From contig RMBW01000021.1 in the NCBI GenBank assembly GCA_004009845.1, positions 186,001 to 250,000 on the forward strand: a stretch of DNA of 64,000 bases, read 5' to 3'. How positions within the stretch are numbered: the stretch's first letter is position 1; each line of letters opens with the position of its first letter. This stretch comes from Davidsoniella eucalypti (lineage: Eukaryota; Ascomycota; Sordariomycetes; Microascales; Ceratocystidaceae). Below, in pieces: positions 14,377 through 27,600 of the stretch. Position numbers and translations under genes: made by a program. Under the pieces are notes generated by a model, which did no database searches, had not been told where the DNA came from, and saw nothing but the letters and a program-made list of their open reading frames with translations.

Positions 14377-16483
14377 ATTGTGTGCTCTACAAGCACACAG
14401 CCTTACTTTTAAACCGTCTTTTCGGTGCAGTTCTCTACCTGGTTTGTTGACGGCCATACTAGCTCGTTGGTGTATAGTCCTTGTCAAGGTAACTGGAAAT
14501 TGTTCCTTGGTTCTCGAGACAAACAATCATCTCTGCGGTAAACCATTGCTCACTGTGAGCTATGACTTCCACAGCAACAACCACTTAGTGTCTTTTTGTC
14601 GGGACTCAACTCTCATGTTTCTTTCCTCATTGCTCTTTTTATTCTTTTCTTCTTCCCTTATGCTAGCGTTTCAGAAACGGGGTGCTACAATTTGTTCTGA
14701 TTCTTCCCCCTTTCTCCCGTGCTCTATCTCGGCTATGGATCTTTAGCTGGCTAATGCGGCCAATTTTCTAGTCATTTATTGCCTTGTTTTTTTTTTTTCT
14801 TGCGAGTTACCTTTGTTTTCTTTTGGGCTTTCTTCTTTTCGTTTTCTTTTTCTTTCATATCTTTTGTTTTATTGCTGCTTTGCTTGTCTCTTTTTCTTTT
14901 TTCTTTCTGCTTTTTGCCTTGATCAGTCTTGGACCTCCATTCAACCTTTGGAATCCTGGACTTTTGCTTATCTACTACAACGATGATGACGACGACAATG
15001 ATATGACGACTCTTCACTTGGATTGCCTGTCCAACGGCTTTCCAGCCTTCCTTTGAAAACATATTTCCTGGGATGGACAGCTTTTGTTCTTGGTCGTACA
15101 CGGTTCATTGTAGCCGAGTATGCCGTTCGAAGCTAACATTTTCCTTTTTTACTTTCGTTACACTCCTTCATAGACTATTTTCTGCTTCTACCTGTACTCT
15201 GATTCCTTTCCAGACCAGGCTTTCGTTTGTTACACTACATTCCTTACAGACTCCTCCGCTAGGGTGTCGTTTGTTTCTTTTTCTCTTTTTGTTTTTTACT
15301 GTTCCTATTGGGCGGTAGCATGTCTGGCCGGGCTGACCTATTTCACAGAAACATTTGCTTCCCCATTTCTTTTCTTTTCTATCAACGCCTAGTAGATCTC
15401 GTTCGATGATCTCGGCGTCAGAGACTAGAGTTTCCTCTAGAGCTCTGCTTCACTGAGAACGATCAAAATCTTGATTCCAGTCCCCAAGTTTTAGCTGTGT
15501 CTAAAACTATAGACGTCCACTCCTTTATCCTACTCCCCCCCCTATCCAAATGTTTCTGAAAACAGCGTCGCCGCCGACTAACTCAATCCCTTCCGTGCCG
15601 TCAATGCATATTTCTGACTCGCACTTCCTTTAACCATATAATGCCGTTCAAGTTGACCCCTTTTGGAAGGCTTATCGGTTTTAATTGGCTTCTTTTTTTT
15701 TGTTCCTCTTCTTCTTGTTTATTCTTTTGAAAACTCATGGATCAAATGTCTTTGCTCTTTTTTATTTATTCTTCTACTTCTAATATGGTGTCGTCGAGCC
15801 CTTTGCCTTATTGGGTCAGCTTGTTAGCTTACCGGCAAAACTCGGCACTAACCATCAGATCTCTTTATCTTTTCTCCCCAGGTTTTGGGTTCTTGGCCAA
15901 GGTTTTGTTATCTACAGACTTGATCTAGCGGTATCAGGTTACCTCTCTCAACTCCCCTCCTTCTTATTAACTTTGCACGTCTTCGTTGTTAGTATTTGTT
16001 TGTTTTTTCTCGTTCTTGTTCTTTATCTTCTGCTTCTGATTTTGTGTTATTTGGCTTTTTTTGGTTTTCTTTGATGACTTCATGATTTTTTTCTTTTCCT
16101 TGTTCGATCTAAAATATAGTTGTGTTACGTTTATGTTATTCTATTTATTTCTCTTTCATATTTTACTTCTTGCTCTCGCTTTTTATGTTTTCAGTGCTTT
16201 TATATATTTTTATGAATCATGTTTCTTTAGTCAACGACCTTAACGATATAATAACATAGGACAATCTACTATCACTATAGTTCAGTTCAGTGACCTGCAT
16301 TATGCTTATTTGATTCGAGACTGTGAAAGCCTCCAAAACGGCCTATAATACTTCATCCTAGGTATCTATAGTATACTATACTTCTAACACAAAAGAACAC
16401 CCAGACAAATCACCCAATACGTAAATACATTTCAATACATCATATGTCGCTATCTACACAGTATATCCCCTAGTTACTTGTTT
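14377..16483 (+). other. T-rich intergenic tract downstream of the bZIP gene
   Basis: About 2.1 kb between the bZIP stop and the 3' end of the convergent Sel1 gene. From about 14.6 to 16.2 kb the + strand is strikingly T-rich (many runs of TTTTTT and CTTTT), producing hydrophobic-looking but meaningless open frames. No gene is supported. The asymmetry ends near 16.25 kb. It may be a very long 3' untranslated region of the bZIP transcript or a second transcribed unit; neither can be decided from sequence. Confidence 0.5.
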
Positions 16484-19400
16484 TCACTCTTTTTCACTGT
16501 GACTTCCGAACGAAAACAATCCCTTCTTCTTGCCCTGCTTGTCTGGGTCATATTTTTCCTTCCAAATCCTGCATAATATTAAGTCAGTAAATCAATATCT
16601 TCTCAAATTTATATCATGTAGATATGCAAGTGTGGTTTGATGCTTCATGGTAGTTTAGTGGAGCAAAGACTAGGAAACGACTGAAAAAGTGAGGCTGTCA
16701 AGTATACCCAAAGATTCGGGTCTCGTCAATATGCGAATCTTGCATTACCAGAAAAATAACCCTTCTTCGAAGGAAGTACAGGCTTAGCCCAATGCAACTG
16801 GGCAGCGATGCATCGGCTTTAGAATAGCAAGCGAACGCAACCATGACAGCAATAATGACACTTGATAGGAAAACGTCCAGGCTTGTACATGCCTCTTGAG
16901 TTATGAATCGAATAGACATTCCATAATCAACCTTTCATAGATGTCGGATTTTCAGCCATGCGCGTCTCATCATTGACAACACAACCAATAACTCGTCATT
17001 GTGCTTGTATAGAAGGATTGTGTAAAGCATGTTTATGCAGGAGATCAAGATTTCTTGTAAGCAAGCAAAACAATCCTGTTCCCCAATCGCACAAAATGGA
17101 AGAACAAAGCACTTGCTAGTTTTTGAACTGTGTCAAACATGCAATTCGAAAGGAGACGAATATGCAATCCGCTTAGAGTGGTAGTAGGCATGGAAAGACT
17201 CGGGATGCCCAGATGGAGGCCCTCTATATTAGGTGTTACCGGAGCCAATGATCATAGATCTGCTACTTGAATCGAGTCATTGATGGACGGCATGATATAC
17301 ATGATGTGTAGAAAAGAAATAGATTGCAACATGAAGATAGTAGTCGAGTACGTACCATGAATTTCCGAGGGTCTTGTTGCCACCTTTCTCGGCCAGCCGA
17401 TAGTATTTTGCTGCAGCAAACTGTACATGAGGATGTTAGCGATGTGATCGTCTAGTAAGTGACGCTCTCCTCGTAAAGAAAGCTCCAAATCATGATTCAG
17501 TGCCAGGTTTCAGCCGTGACAGCTCGATTCGCCGCTTATGATTTTCGAATCGGATGGGGGAAACGCAAAGATGGTGGTGTAAACAAAAGTCAACCGAATA
17601 TTATAATGACATCAAGATAAGATGGCGCGGCCTATCGTCATCCATTGGAAGCATGAATGGAACGAAAGATTTGTCTGATACGTACGAAAGTCCAATGGTT
17701 GCACAACAGCTTGCAGCCATGGCCTAGCCAGCTCAGTCCTGTACCGCTTCAACATACAGACCGCCAATGATCTTTCGCAGATGAGCACAAAATTGACCGA
17801 CGGTGTATATTCGCCAATGTATAACTTATACGTGCTTGTGGTAAAAGGAGAGTTGGGGTGAAAGGAACTCAAAGTGTATGATGCTAAGATGGTCACAACA
17901 GTAGCGTTGCATCATGTTCATCCGAAAAAAACTTTGCGTGTATGGCGACGACATTTTGCATAGAATGTTCCTTTTGTCTTTCTTGCTGATTTCCTTCGCC
18001 ATTTAGTCGAGACACGCCCCGTTTCAGTGTCTCCTCTTATGAACAGATACGGCTGTAATACCGACGCAACATTGACTCGACTAGACAGACATATTGTCTA
18101 CGCGATCCGCAAGCTGCCAAGAATGGAGGGGCGTACGCAGCTTCCAGCTTACAAAACATGATTGGAAGAACAAAGATGGGCTAACCAGGCTACAGAAAGA
18201 GTTGTAGAAGCATTGCCAGCAGAGAAGCAACCATGTACGCGAATTCTCGCTTATTGGCCTGCCAGACCCTTTGCATTTACTTCTGCTCGTCGAACGGGGG
18301 AGAGGCCGGCGACTCGATTCGAGCATCTAACTCTGTTTTGTGGTCTGCCCGCTTGGGTTCGTGTCGCTTATGCTTCAGATAGAAATCTACCACTTCAGGA
18401 TCCTAGTATATAGTCGAAATATAAAGAGACAATAAACCAAGGAAAAGAAAAAAGAAGTGGTCTGTGAAGATTCTTAGGGTTGCATTTTCAAGCAGAGTAT
18501 CTTGCGTTCGCGTTCATAAGACGCAGAGACAACAAGCAAACAAGCGAGCAAAACAGGGACTGCCAGCTCGCCACGCTAGTGAGCCTCACATCAAGAAGCG
18601 AGCGAAGCTTACCAGTAACAACGAAGCCGAATCCTCCAAGACTGCCAAGGTATGCTATGCTGTCGGGCAATAGAATAGATCCATCAGTGTGAAAGACGGA
18701 GCAAGATTTTGGTGCCCAATATAAACAAAGCACGAGATAACTCGGGCCGGAGCATGTCCCAGCTTCCGATCGGTTATCACACGAGGTAACATCATGGGCC
18801 ATGAAGAGAGATATCCGGATCATGCAAAGTAGGATTGAAGCCATCGAGCACGATGGAAGGACAGGCGAAGGTCGTCGTGATTTAATATTGCGTATACAGG
18901 GTATTATTTCTGCTGAGTAATCACATAGCGGTGCCTAACTTGAGAGACTGCCCACTGATGACCAGCTGAGACTCGGGCTATTGACCGGGTAGGAAAGAGA
19001 CACAAGAAGCGACATCGTGTGTGACACCAAACACGGTAGTTTCTAGATGCTATGATTGAGCCTAGCCAACGTCACATCATGTCGAATTTGCAACAAAGCC
19101 AAAAAAAAAAGCCCAACTTACTCGGTATGGTTAAAACGGCCATGCCTTGAAGGCCGTATCGCCAGAAGGAATTCATCGTTGGGTAGAGGACAGGGTTGCG
19201 GATTCCAGAAGGGTAAACATGTAAACAAATAATTAAACGTACCTTGTCTTTCCGACATCCGGTCCCGTTGAGATAGCAATACGCCACTTCGTTCATGGCA
19301 TCTGCAAGGCCAACACATTAGTCATATGATCTAGCTCAGGTATGTTGAGATGGAGTGTTGACTTACCAGTATCTCCGAGATTAGCAGCAGTTTCATAGTA

Positions 19401-20471
19401 CTGTAAACATGGAGGATTTCGAAGTCAGCCATACGATCTCTCACATGATGATATAATGATGCCCAAGATTCTTCGCTTGGTCTAGATTGCCCTTGAAGTT
19501 GGAGATATCATCAATGCTCAACGCATATCGTCTCATAAGCAATCACTCCAACAAAAAAAGACGGAGCCTGACCATGGAAAACATACCTGCTTTGCTGCTA
19601 CTAGATCCCGTTGCACACCCCAACCATTGCGGAAGCAATTCGCTAATTCGTAGATTGCCAACACCAATTCTCCCTTGGCCGGACCACCCTGCTTTCGCCC
19701 CTCGTTGAGTGCCCGCTGTTCGATACCAGCCGCATTAGCTGCTGCCAAGCCCAAGTTTGTAGCAGCAAGCTCTTCGTTCTTCGCACAACCCCATCCATGG
19801 CGTAGAGCCAGACCATAAAGCACCTGACTCAGCGGGTTATTCGCGCCGGCGGGGTTCGCCAACTTCGCGAAGATGCGCGTGGAGTTCGTCAAGTCGCCAG
19901 ACTCGTGTAGCCGGATAGCCTCCTGAATATCTCCATCTAGCTCCTTATTGCTCATCGGCGTCGGCCACTGATGCTGCTGGCTCACCGCAACGTGGATGGG
20001 TGATGGTGGACCACCCATAGGCGATGCGGGTCGCGATGAACCGCCCATGGCTAGAATAGTAGCGCGCTGTTCCCATTGCGTCTCGGCGTCGGGAGACTTG
20101 GCCTGGATTTCCGGGAGATTGGCGGGCACGTGTTCGCTGGAGTCCTGAGATCGGGAAAGATGCAATCTCTGTGAGATACGGTGGCGCGCCGATGCGGTGG
20201 AGCCAGAACGTGATCGCGTGCCTGAGCTTCCACCACCGGGACTGAAGGGGTCCGCGGCGGTGGGTGATAGAAACCCGTTGGTGGCGGGTGGAACTGCGGT
20301 GACGACATTAAGAGCTCCGCCGCCGGCGTGACCGCCAAAGCCATCGTGGCCGCGGGTATCGGAGCGAATGAAGGTGAATTCGGCACCGGTGTTCACGCGG
20401 GAGATGGTGGCGGCGTAGTTTTCGGGCGCCGAGACAGCATCCTTCTTCTTGAGAGCGTCACGCAGACCCAT
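16484..20471 (-). CDS. nif1: Sel1-repeat protein, Nif1-like mitotic regulator
   Basis: Five exons on the minus strand: 20471-19587, 19400-19367, 19301-19243, 17420-17356 and 16568-16484, encoding 375 aa. All junctions are GT-AG with consistent phase. Introns are 186, 65, 1822 and 787 bp; the last two are extreme for this genome. Residues 1-180 are Ser/Pro/Gly-rich and probably disordered. From about 185 onward lie TPR-like Sel1 repeats, with hallmarks LYGLALRHGWG, YELANCFRNGWGV, YYETAANLGDTDAMNEVAYCYLNGTG and AAKYYRLAEKGG, ending in the conserved GNSWIWKEKYDP tail and a basic C-terminus. Known: S. pombe Nif1 is a Sel1 protein that binds and restrains the Nim1 kinase, delaying mitosis. Assignment by architecture and the conserved tail; the two small middle exons are supported by continuous repeat sequence. 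Confidence 0.85.
17421..19242 (-). other. 1.8-kb intron of the Sel1 gene
   Basis: The donor GTACGT lies just below 19243. The acceptor region has a GCTAAC branch-like site about 17 nt before the TACAG at 17421. The flanking exons join without gap into one Sel1 repeat (DK then FAAAKYYRLAEK), so no coding exon appears to be missing. The intron carries only short uninformative frames on both strands. I saw no retrotransposon remnant or RNA gene in it. Confidence 0.7.
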
Positions 20472-22602
20472 TTTGTATGTGTGGAGGAATCAGTTGCAGT
20501 CTGCCAGGGAAAAAAAAAAAAAAGGACTATATGCGTGGCGCTTAAGTTGCGTCAATAGCAAACCCTGCAGCCAAATGTGCTATAGCAGATGTGTAGTGGA
20601 CAGGGAAGGATGTTGTTTGTATGTGTTCGGTGTATATACTGTATTGTCTGTGCCAGATGTTATGTCAAAGACGGGAACCTGTCTCCATATGTCGCAGCAG
20701 GCAAAAGAAGCGAAGCTGACTAGTAATAAGTCAATTGTCCAATGTGTCAGTTGAAAGTGGACACAGCATTCCAGGGTCGTATGTAGGAGAACGAACAGAG
20801 TGTAATAAAATGAGAACTGCCCGAGCTCTGAGATGTCCTCCAAGGGATGATATATAAAGGGCAATATCAAAAGAAGCGTCTATCCGGAACAAATCACAAG
20901 AAGTGATAGCGTCTTCCGATGAATAAGAGCTGTTGCGACAGTCAGGCCAAATAAGTGTCCGAGCAGACACACGGGACCTTTCGTTTTTCTCTTTTTTTTC
21001 TTTTTTTTTTTTCGCCCGATAGGATGTATCGTTTGTAGGGTCTCGCGAAGTCGCCAATGAATGTTCCGTGGAGAACTAGTAAGCAGGTACTTTAAGCTCA
21101 CAATGCCTCAAAGAACGATTTTATCACGATGAAGAAAAAGCTAAAGAGAGAAGAAAGGGAAGAAAGAAAGAAAGAGCAATATCGAACCGAAACCTACGTA
21201 AAGAAATTATACAGAAAGGATGCGAGCCATAATACAGGCCAGCCTATACCGCACCCCGTATTTTTTTCCCTAGCATCAAATCGTCTCGTTCTCCTTTCTA
21301 CTGGTCGCTGATTGAGTGTCAGGGCTCCTTGAGGTAATCTACACGAACTCGCAGTATGCCAGGTAGCATGTTTTACTTGAACGACAGAGGCCTAGTCTCA
21401 CATGATGCTGGAAAAAAGAAGGCAGACATGGAAAACTACAAGGTAGATTCCACGCCTCGCTGTATATTTCTTTTGTCAAAAAACAAAAGAGAAACCTTGG
21501 GAATAGCACAAGGGGTGGCGGAGGGCATGCATAGTGTAATGAAATCCAGAGCCAACGACTATAGCAGCTAGTTTGGGCGGAGTAGTTGTAACTCAGCGGC
21601 ACAAAACGAGGCAGTGCTCAGACTGATAGTTATACTTCGTTTTTGTCTGGTTCTTCAACGACCCTCTTTAGCGTTGATGATTGTTCTTTGTATTAGTCGA
21701 AGGCAAGACATGTGAGAAATAGGCACGCTATCGCAACGATTGGTCGTCGTTTGTCTTCCATTTAAACTAGTATCTTTTTATCAGTCAAGCTTGGTTTCTC
21801 AGATGACGACAAATGGTGCCAAAAGGGTCCAATATCTGGGTTTCTTGCCAGGATACAAGGCCGACCAAACATGCACCTCAAACACTTATCCAGATTCTCT
21901 TTAGCTCAAGTCATCCCTGAATAACTTCCCATCCCGTTTTTACGCGCCGAGATCTATCGGCCAACTAAGATCAACGGAACGTTATAAAACCGGAGTACCC
22001 TATATCTTTTCTACAATATCGCTAATCGCTAACAAATTAGCTATTATATTCAAGGTCCCGCCAAAAATCTGCCAACTTAATCCTAGCCTACAATCATGCT
22101 GAAGTCGCAAACATAATTTCCGCCCTAAATACTTTTCCTATGTTACAGGTGTTTTTTTTTCTTTTACTATTCTAACCTTAAAGCTACATGTCAACTAAGT
22201 ATCCAGCATTCTCATGCATGTCATATTAATCGCTCTAATAATGTATATACTTAAGTATGTATTCGAGTAACAAAACCTAAAGAAGCGCGTAACGTCATGC
22301 AGGTCAAAGACAGAAGGGAAGGGAAAAATAAATGTTAAAAAAGAAAGAAACCTAGAAAGAAAACATGCAAAACCGATAGTGAAGCCACCCCCATCATATT
22401 ATCTCCTATCCAGCCAATAAATATCTAGACTTCGCGTTGCTTTTCATTGACCGCTAGACCAAGTGCGAGCTTTCAAGGTCGTGAACCTTTGTGACGAATC
22501 TCATAGCCTCTCTCGTGTTGACCCGGCCTTTACCCTCCGACTTCTTATTTATTCTAACCTTCCTCATGCTCTTCATGCTCTACTGGTCGGAATCTGTGCT
22601 GT
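20472..22602. other. Intergenic region upstream of the Sel1 gene
   Basis: About 2.1 kb between the Sel1 start codon and the end of the CK2 beta gene. It contains A-runs just upstream of the Sel1 ATG (about 20510-20522, T-runs on the coding strand), a T-rich stretch near 20990-21012 and a purine-rich stretch near 21130-21180. No gene or structured repeat recognised; it presumably holds the Sel1 promoter and the CK2 beta 3' end. Confidence 0.5.
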
Positions 22603-23541
22603 CTAAGCTCCAGTGGCTTGAGGCCCATGGCCATCGCCAATATCCATAGTAGCATCACAGTCCTCATCGTTGAGCTCATCCACATCCGAGCTGAAAATGG
22701 TTGAATCGATACCCGCCCGTTTCAGTTTCCGCCGTAGCTGCATCCTTTGCTGATCTTGCCACCGGATCAAGGCTGCGGTTGCGTGTACCTTGAATCCATA
22801 CACATGCGGGACGTAGCGCTGGCTGCTCTTCAAAGGCACAAGCGGTGGGTACACCTGGAAGAAGATGTTGTGGAAAGAAGTGCCAAAGAATGCACCGTCG
22901 AGGCCGGCGTGACGTGACGACTTGGGGTTGTAAAGGTCTTCGCAACGTGCGCAGTACAGCTTGACAGCCTTCTGGTTGGGGATGTCAGATTGGCCCATGG
23001 GCAATAGCGGGTGGCCATCGCACATCACACGAGGGCATTTTCCGAAATCAGCCTTCTTGTACTTTTCAAGCTGCATTGTTGATATGTATTAGTCAATGTG
23101 TCTGATTTCATGCATTGTATGTACATGAAGTTATTCGGGAGTGATGCCGTACCATTTTGCCGAGGCCCCTAGTAGTGACGATAAAACGCGCATGAACTAA
23201 ACCGTACAATGAGCGGGCGGATTTCTCAATAGTATCCCGCATATCATCATCGCAGTTAAGGTCGAAGACATCAGTGATTAGGTCCAATGCATACTGATAA
23301 TACTGAACTTCGCTGTTAAGGCCAGTCAGGTTAAAGCGATCTGTTAGGTAATCCTCGTCGATTTCGCAAAAGTATTCATGTCCCCTCATTGAGATAAACT
23401 GTCGACGCATTTGTTAGCTGATGCTTCAGGAGTTCCCCGTGTGAGCACTTTGGAAGAAGTCATGTTCAACCTGGTGAGACCTACCCAATCTCGCCAATAG
23501 TTGGTGTAATCGCTGTCCGAGTCACTGACGTAATCGTCCAT
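22603..23541 (-). CDS. ckb1: Casein kinase 2 regulatory (beta) subunit
   Basis: Three exons, 23541-23485, 23398-23153 and 23070-22603, encode 256 aa; both introns (86 and 82 bp) are in phase 0. CK2 beta dimerises through a zinc ribbon and docks two catalytic alpha subunits, controlling substrate choice of this nuclear and cytoplasmic Ser/Thr kinase. Seen: the acidic N-terminus MDDYVSDSDSDYTNYWRDW, the EIDEDYLTDRFNLTGL block, and the zinc ligands C113, C118, C141 and C144 with the family's exact spacing (CPRVMC then CARC). The conserved PKSSRHAGLDGAFFGTSF and PPLVP segments follow. The C-terminal tail has acidic Ser/Asp/Glu CK2-like sites. The start is the first ATG giving the canonical N-terminus; an upstream in-frame extension of 41 codons has no ATG and is disregarded. 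Fungi usually have two beta paralogues, so the number in the symbol is tentative. Confidence 0.96.
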
Positions 23542-24696
23542 CTTGATTGCTTGAGCGATTGCTACTTGGTTTAATCTGATATGATGCGAAGACCCGCGAA
23601 GGAGGTTATGTATGTATATATATCTGTCTGTACAAAGAGCAGTGCTTCTTGAGTGCGGATTCAAGCCCTAGTGACCGTCTTATTCTCTCCGTCGAGCTAC
23701 AGCCAACAAAACAGTCTCCAGGACTATTGAGTTGCGAATAGTCAGCGGGCACGCCGAGTCAAATGCCAGATGCCCACTCAGGATGGGCGCTGAGTTCCAA
23801 CTTGGTATAACGAGAAGCCGAGCGGCTTAGATCCGGATAGATGCGTCGTGGGTTCGGATCAGAGACTATAGAGCTATCGTTGAGGCGAGTCACGTTGTCG
23901 TCGGTAAGCCCAAAAAAAAAAGCCGTGTCGTGAGTTTTATCGGGCGAGTGGGAGTGTTTGTTGTGTGGTGGTGGAGTTGTAGCGTTGTATCACCAGGCGA
24001 ACCAGGTATACAAACACACTGAAAAAAAGGAAATCGGTGTCCTGAAGCGGTGAGCTGGCAACCAGCAGGAAAGAAGAAGGGACCAGAAGATGGAAATTTG
24101 AAAAATAATTGTAGTAGATGAAAGCTCTGAAGGTACAATCAGATAGCGAGTAGGCAAAATGACTAAATATTGAGTCTAGGAGCGTTCAAAATTATCAAAG
24201 ACTTCAAGTGCTTCCTAATCCGCACATAGCTGTAGAAAAAAAAATGATGCCCTCTGCAAAAAGTAACTACGAGTTGATGGGCGGGCTGGCGGGGTTCTGG
24301 TGCGGTGCGCCCACAGGCTCTGGTTTTGATTGGCTTCTGACCGGACCCACTTCAGCCTTGGCTTATAGCCGGTAAATGGAGGTACTTTTCTCCGCAGCCT
24401 AGATTGGTGAGAGCGGATGTATCTTTCACGTGCCAAGGTCTAGTTAATCATTGAAAACATGACATTAACACATTTATTACATCGGGATGATGTTCAGTGG
24501 AATGTTTCTAAGCTAAAGCTATGGCCTGAACTTAGTTGACACATATGTATACATATAAATCATATATTCATATGCCTTAATGTCAATTAACACATAATCT
24601 ACCGAATATCAACATAGATATCATACTGTAACCCTAATCTAGTTTTCCAATAAAGACTTGATAATATACACACAACGGGCTCACACGCTACTGTCT
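23542..24696. other. Intergenic region between CK2 beta and RIC1
   Basis: About 1.15 kb. It contains the CK2 beta promoter side (rich in short G/A tracts) and, nearer 24.5-24.7 kb, an AT-rich stretch that is probably the RIC1 3' end. No gene supported. Confidence 0.5.
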
Positions 24697-27600
24697 CTAT
24701 TCACGCTCGTTTTGCTGCGTAGAATCCGACTGTTCCGCTAATGAGTTAAGGCTTAGAACTTCACTAGGAGACCCTAAGCTCGAGTCACCTGGAACATCCC
24801 CATTTGAGTTTGAGAATGAACTGATAGACCGTGGTACCTGTACTGGAAGCTCTAGGAGGCTTAGTATACCGTCGTCTTGCTGTCCGTTGGCGACGGGTGT
24901 ATTGACAAGTTCCATAGCCTCTTGTAGCGTGGATCCTGACTCGTCTAGGGCAGCAAGAAACCGCGCAAGTTCTTTGCACAATTCCCAGTTCTCTTCCCGC
25001 ATGGCGCGGGTCAGAACACGAACAGACTGTTCAAGCACAGACTCGAGCTCGTCCAGAGTGTGTAGAATGATAAGATACCCCCCAGCTGTCTTGACTGCAC
25101 CGCGCTGTAAAGACTCTTCAAACAGCTCTTGTACAGGTGGCAGATAATCGAATAATGTGCGCCATTGGCGGACTTCTGTCTTGCGGGTGCATTGAAGCAC
25201 AATGTCAAGGTATTCTTTGAACGACGAGCATAGGGATAAGACACGCGGTAAGATCGCCTCTTCTGGCTTCGGCGACGAGTCGACTTCATCGTCGAGGACT
25301 TGATGAAGAAGTACTTCTAATGCGTGTGGGAAATATGCTAAGTTTTCATACTGGCGTGATAGTTCTAGCGCCTCCAAGGTCTTTGAATTTGTAAGGAAAT
25401 GACGCAAAAGGTCTGGTAGAAATAGGTGTGTCTAGACGGGGCGTGTCAGTCAATGAAGTATCTATATCACGATTACATAGTTTTGAAGCTTACCCTGATG
25501 GCTGAACGGAATGACGAGAAGCTCACGTCCCTTCTCTGTACCAACTCGGATTCTACTCCAAGTACGAGCGCTTTTCCAGTCACAATGGACAGCGGATAAA
25601 AGTCCATTGCAAGCAAGACAGGACTAGGAAGACTTTTTGATTCATCTTGTGAAACTGCCTCTAAAACTTCATGTAGATCCGGCCAAACCTTTACGTCATT
25701 TCCGTCATACATCCACAGCGATCTCCGCAGTAGAGCATTTGCGCCAACATTAGCTGCATTGTTGGGAAACTCTCGTGAAACCCCTGAAAGCGCTTCTTCA
25801 CGCATGTTGCAATGAAATTCGACGTTTTGTGAGAGCACGCGCATGTCGTATTTGTGCTGGCCCTGAGTGCCGACCGCGGGTCTCAAGGCAACAAGCTTTC
25901 CATCTACCAGAAATATGACTGTTGCAACTGCGACATCCTGAGATGGGTCTCCATCCGACAATTGGTTGTCTGGAAGGACCCATCCAAGACCACGCACACG
26001 AGCAGGTGATCTGATAATGCCGTGGAAGCCTATCTGGCCGACCTGCACAAGACTGACCATTCCACCTGACGGCACAAAGAGAAAGTGATAGAGAACGTTG
26101 TCGGAAGTGTATACAAGTAGTGAGTCTTCGTCTGACAATGTGACTAGTACCACTGATGAATGGATAGCCATAGTAAACAACACCTGTGAACTAGATAATA
26201 CGGCATCACGAGGGTATAGCCTCAGCTCCTGTGACTGTTTTGTTTCCACGGACGCTACTAGCACATTTTGATACCAGCACATGCCTCCACGCACAGAGAA
26301 GTCGTTTTCTTCTATTGGATTCACAAAGGTTTTCCACCTACCACTGGCTACACTGTAGTGGGCTAGACCGCGGCGTCCAGCCACGGCTACATATCGGCCA
26401 TCGGGGGATATAACAGTGCTTTTGATGGGCCATTGCTGTAAAAGATATGCTGATGGGATCTTGGTAGTATGCCATAGATACGGTTCTGATGAGATGGATG
26501 CGATATCTGGCAAATCGTAACCGCGGTATACTGATAACCCAGTAGATGTTTGAAGAACCGAACGAAACATGTTGGTGGAAGTATAGCAGCCAGCCATAGC
26601 ACTGCGGGCCATTTCCACAGACCAAATGATTCCGCTTCTGCGATTCGTTAGCAGTATTTCGGAGCCCGCGCCGATCCACGCAGCATCATCCACGCCCTCC
26701 AGCCACGCATCGTCATTACTATATGATAATGGAGGATTGCTGTTGAAGCTATGTGTACTTCGTTTGCCGTAGACACTCCACATAGCCCAGCCTTTGCGTA
26801 ACCCAGAAAAAAGACAATACCCATCGGGTGAATATCTGAGACATGTGATCAGACCTGAAGTAGATGTTGATACTGGCGGCAGATGTGTATGTGAAAGGGG
26901 AATATTCCCTGAGTAATCTTTAACAGTATACACACGAATAACGCCGTCGGCGCAACCGACAGCAATCAAAGATAATCGTGCATTCACAACAGCTTTGACA
27001 GCACGTTCTCCTGAATTTTGGGGGTTGTGAAAGCAGAAGCCACGGAAGAGCTTCTTAAGTTCCGCAGCATCAACACCTTCTGTAGATGTAGCTGGTGGTA
27101 GTCTCTGCACCGCATAGGCTCGGCCGTCGGCAGTAACCCACGTCGACAGGCCCATGGGGCGGTCATGTGTCATCTCACTGATAGTCGCCTTCTTTTCGAC
27201 CCAGGGCATCTTAGAAACTAGTTCGGTACGAGTCTGTTTCCCGTCTTTATCGGGCGCCCAGCGGATGCACTGTACTGCAGCGGGCTTTCTAGTAGCCACT
27301 ACAAGTTCGTCCTCCAGAGCTAGAGCGCTCTCAATACCAGCATCAATCTTGATGACCATTCTAAATCGCAAGCTAACATCCTCGATACCGAAACCTTCTC
27401 CGGCGCCCCAGAGGAACTGATCTGGTTGGTTAGATCCAACCCCACCGGCATTGCTTTGGCGCCGGCGCTGGACATTGTTGTAATTAGGCCAATGAGCCTT
27501 GTATACGCGGGCTTGCGCATCAGCAGCCATCGAGTACGTTATCAAAAAGCTGTTGGTAGTGCGCACGACAAAGATAGCCGAGTCTGGGCGGATAAGGAGG

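Noticed and set aside
16940..16985. Possible C/D box snoRNA in the 787-bp Sel1 intron (AATGATGA and CTGA on the minus strand)
   Set aside because: The boxes are too close together and no terminal stem or second D box is present.
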